From contig JAHWKS010000298.1 in the NCBI GenBank assembly GCA_019347795.1, forward strand, positions 1-6,845: 6,845 nucleotides of DNA, in the 5' to 3' direction. The number at the start of each line of letters is the position of its first letter. Position 1 is the first letter of the stretch. Origin of the DNA: Planctomycetota bacterium. GTDB lineage: Bacteria > Planctomycetota > Planctomycetia > Pirellulales > Pirellulaceae. The position numbers were made by a program, and so were the translations under genes. A model generated the notes under the pieces. It did no database searches. It saw only the letters and a list, made by a program, of their open reading frames with translations, and was not told the origin of the DNA. This document shows positions 5,617-6,845 of this stretch, piece by piece.

Positions 5617-6747
5617 ATGGCCAAGGTGATCAGGCGAAACCGCAAGGCGAAAGGTCGGCCGGAAGCGTCTTCGGCGCCTGCCAAGGCGTCCTTGACGCGC
5701 CGCGGGCGCCTGCTGGCGGCGATTGCGCTCGCCGGCGCGGCCGTTCTGTCGTTCTCGGTTCAGCGTCTGGTGTTCCTCGATGCCGGACCGCATGCGGATC
5801 ATCCGTCGCAGCATCCCCGCGCCGAACGCGAGCCAGGGCGCGCCTTCTTCTCGCCGGCCGACGTCAATGTGCCATCGATGCCGGAAAGCCTGGCAGTGGA
5901 AACGAGACAGGCGGCTGCGCGGCTTGTGGAGGTCTATCCGGACAGCGCTGACGCTTTGAGCGTCGCAGGCCGTATCTACTACGCCTTCGGCGATGAGGAC
6001 GCTGCTGAGCGAACGTGGGAGGCCTGTCTGAAGATGGACCCCGGATGCGCCGACGCCTGGCACGCGATGGGAGAAGCTGCGTGGGAGCGGGGTGATTACC
6101 GCGAAGCGGCTGATCGACTAACCCGGGCGGCCCGCATCGATCCCGAACTGGAATCACGAGGAGCGTTTCTGCTGGCGGACTCGCTCGTCAATATCGGCGA
6201 AGCCGAGCGAGCCGTGCGCGTTCTGCAGCGAACGCGCGGCCCGACGGGCCCGACAATCGACGAGGAACTGCTCCTGGGCCAGGCTTTGATGCAGCTTGGG
6301 GAGCACGAGCCGGCCCAGAACCATTTCGAGCAGGTGCTGGCGCGCGAGTCTGACTCGGCACAGGCTCATTTTGGCCTGTCAACCGTCTATGCTCGCTTAG
6401 GAGAGCCGGACAAGTCGCAGAAACATCAGGAGGCGTACGTGCGATTGAAGATGCAGCGAGTCGAGGAAGGCCGGCGTCATCGCGCACAATCCCGGGACCG
6501 CGACATCGCCGATGTGCGGCCGCTGGCGGGGCGATGCTTCTTGAGTGCGGGAAAGGTCCACGCCCTGCACGGCGACGCTCGTGAGGCGGAGCGCTACTGG
6601 CGCCGCGCCTTGGAGCTGGCGCCGCAAAGCCCCCAGCCGCGAACGCTGCTCCGCATGTTGTACGTTCAGCAGGGGAGGCATGAAGAGGCGCTCGCAATCG
6701 CGAAGAGCGGCGACCTTTCTCCTCAGCCGGCGGATCCGGAAAGGTGA
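5617..6747 (+). CDS. Membrane-anchored TPR protein
   Basis: This 376-residue protein has a basic N-terminal tail (residues 1-31, rich in Arg/Lys), one transmembrane segment (about 32-50) and a TPR domain predicted to face the periplasm. By the positive-inside rule the tail is cytoplasmic. A proline/histidine-containing linker (55-95) leads into TPR-like helices. Repeats are clearest at about 110-143 (ALSVAGRIYYAFGDEDAAE), 144-177 (AWHAMGEAAWERGDYREAAD), 214-247, 248-270 and 305-338 (AGKVHALHGDAREAERYW). A charged Arg/Glu-rich stretch (275-297) separates the last repeats. No catalytic domain is visible. It is transcribed divergently from fumC. The TGA overlaps a downstream GTG (GTGA), which suggests a coupled partner gene. 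In planctomycetes similar TPR proteins often precede CRTAC1/UnbV-type proteins, but that partner is not confirmed here. Protein scaffolding or complex assembly is the likely role. Confidence 0.85.
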   Translation: MAKVIRRNRKAKGRPEASSAPAKASLTRRGRLLAAIALAGAAVLSFSVQRLVFLDAGPHADHPSQHPRAEREPGRAFFSPADVNVPSMPESLAVETRQAAARLVEVYPDSADALSVAGRIYYAFGDEDAAERTWEACLKMDPGCADAWHAMGEAAWERGDYREAADRLTRAARIDPELESRGAFLLADSLVNIGEAERAVRVLQRTRGPTGPTIDEELLLGQALMQLGEHEPAQNHFEQVLARESDSAQAHFGLSTVYARLGEPDKSQKHQEAYVRLKMQRVEEGRRHRAQSRDRDIADVRPLAGRCFLSAGKVHALHGDAREAERYWRRALELAPQSPQPRTLLRMLYVQQGRHEEALAIAKSGDLSPQPADPER

Positions 6748-6845
6748 CTAAGCCTGATGCATTTCGCCAGCGCAAATCGGCGGTCGGGGCCGTCGTCCCT
6801 GCGGCGGATCACATCCGTCGCCTTCGTCTCCGGTTGTTTGTTCGC
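6744..6845 (+). CDS. Start of a gene running off the right edge (partial)
   Basis: A GTG at 6744-6746 overlaps the TGA of the TPR gene (GTGA) and opens a frame of 34 codons to the window end. It begins MTKPDAFRQRKSAVGAVVP if GTG is read as Met, and turns Arg/Leu-rich at its end (RRLRLRLFVR), as before a membrane segment. Its base pattern is gene-like, with G/C highest at codon position 1 and lowest at position 2. A rival start is the ATG at 6757 in the next frame, also open to the edge, with a lipobox-like VSGC near its end. That frame has an unusual G/C excess at codon position 2, so I prefer the GTG. The ribosome binding site is poor for both, which fits translational coupling. Too little is present to name the product. 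Confidence 0.45.
   Translation, partial: MTKPDAFRQRKSAVGAVVPAADHIRRLRLRLFVR

Noticed and set aside
5422..6063. A 213-codon minus-strand frame covering the fumC start and the plus-strand TPR gene
   Set aside because: It would override the divergent promoters and the inverted repeat, and its sequence is the Arg-rich shadow of the TPR gene.

Overview
The window is GC-rich bacterial chromosomal DNA, most likely from a planctomycete (Planctomycetota) or a close relative. This is an inference from gene content. The evidence is a secreted TPR protein whose last repeats carry a 'WLMAACPD...YLDTLAAA' module typical of that phylum, a CusB-type adaptor carrying both an N-terminal heavy-metal-binding domain and a C-terminal DUF3347-like domain, a small cysteine-rich exported protein placed just upstream of it, and a membrane-anchored TPR protein overlapping the next gene. 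No rRNA, tRNA, CRISPR array, insertion sequence or phage gene was seen.

Left part (1-2700), minus strand: a two-gene metal-efflux unit. Transcription probably starts from an extended -10 promoter at 2650-2658, so close to the start codon that the mRNA would be leaderless. It is preceded by a perfect 14-bp palindrome (2679-2692) at an activator/operator-like position. The first gene (2250-2645) encodes a small exported Cys-rich protein and the second (268-2097) a periplasmic adaptor of a Cu/Ag-type RND efflux pump. The inner-membrane pump (CusA) does not start in the remaining 267 bases. Those bases hold a hairpin and low-complexity C-rich DNA.

Middle (2725-5441), minus strand: fumC (class II fumarase, TCA cycle) followed after 33 bases by a secreted TPR protein with its own good ribosome binding site, probably one transcript. 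Between the TPR gene and the metal operon lies a short reading frame (2725-2820) that may be a gene remnant.

Right part (5442-6845): a divergent intergenic region holds a perfect 9-bp-arm inverted repeat overlapping a candidate fumC promoter, and a candidate promoter for the plus-strand gene. The plus strand then carries a membrane-anchored TPR protein (5617-6747) whose stop codon overlaps the GTG start of a second gene that runs off the right edge (6744 onward).

Functionally there are three largely independent units: envelope metal resistance, central carbon metabolism with a TPR passenger, and a TPR-led operon of unknown role. The most interesting spots are the Cys-rich companion of CusB and its compact promoter/operator.
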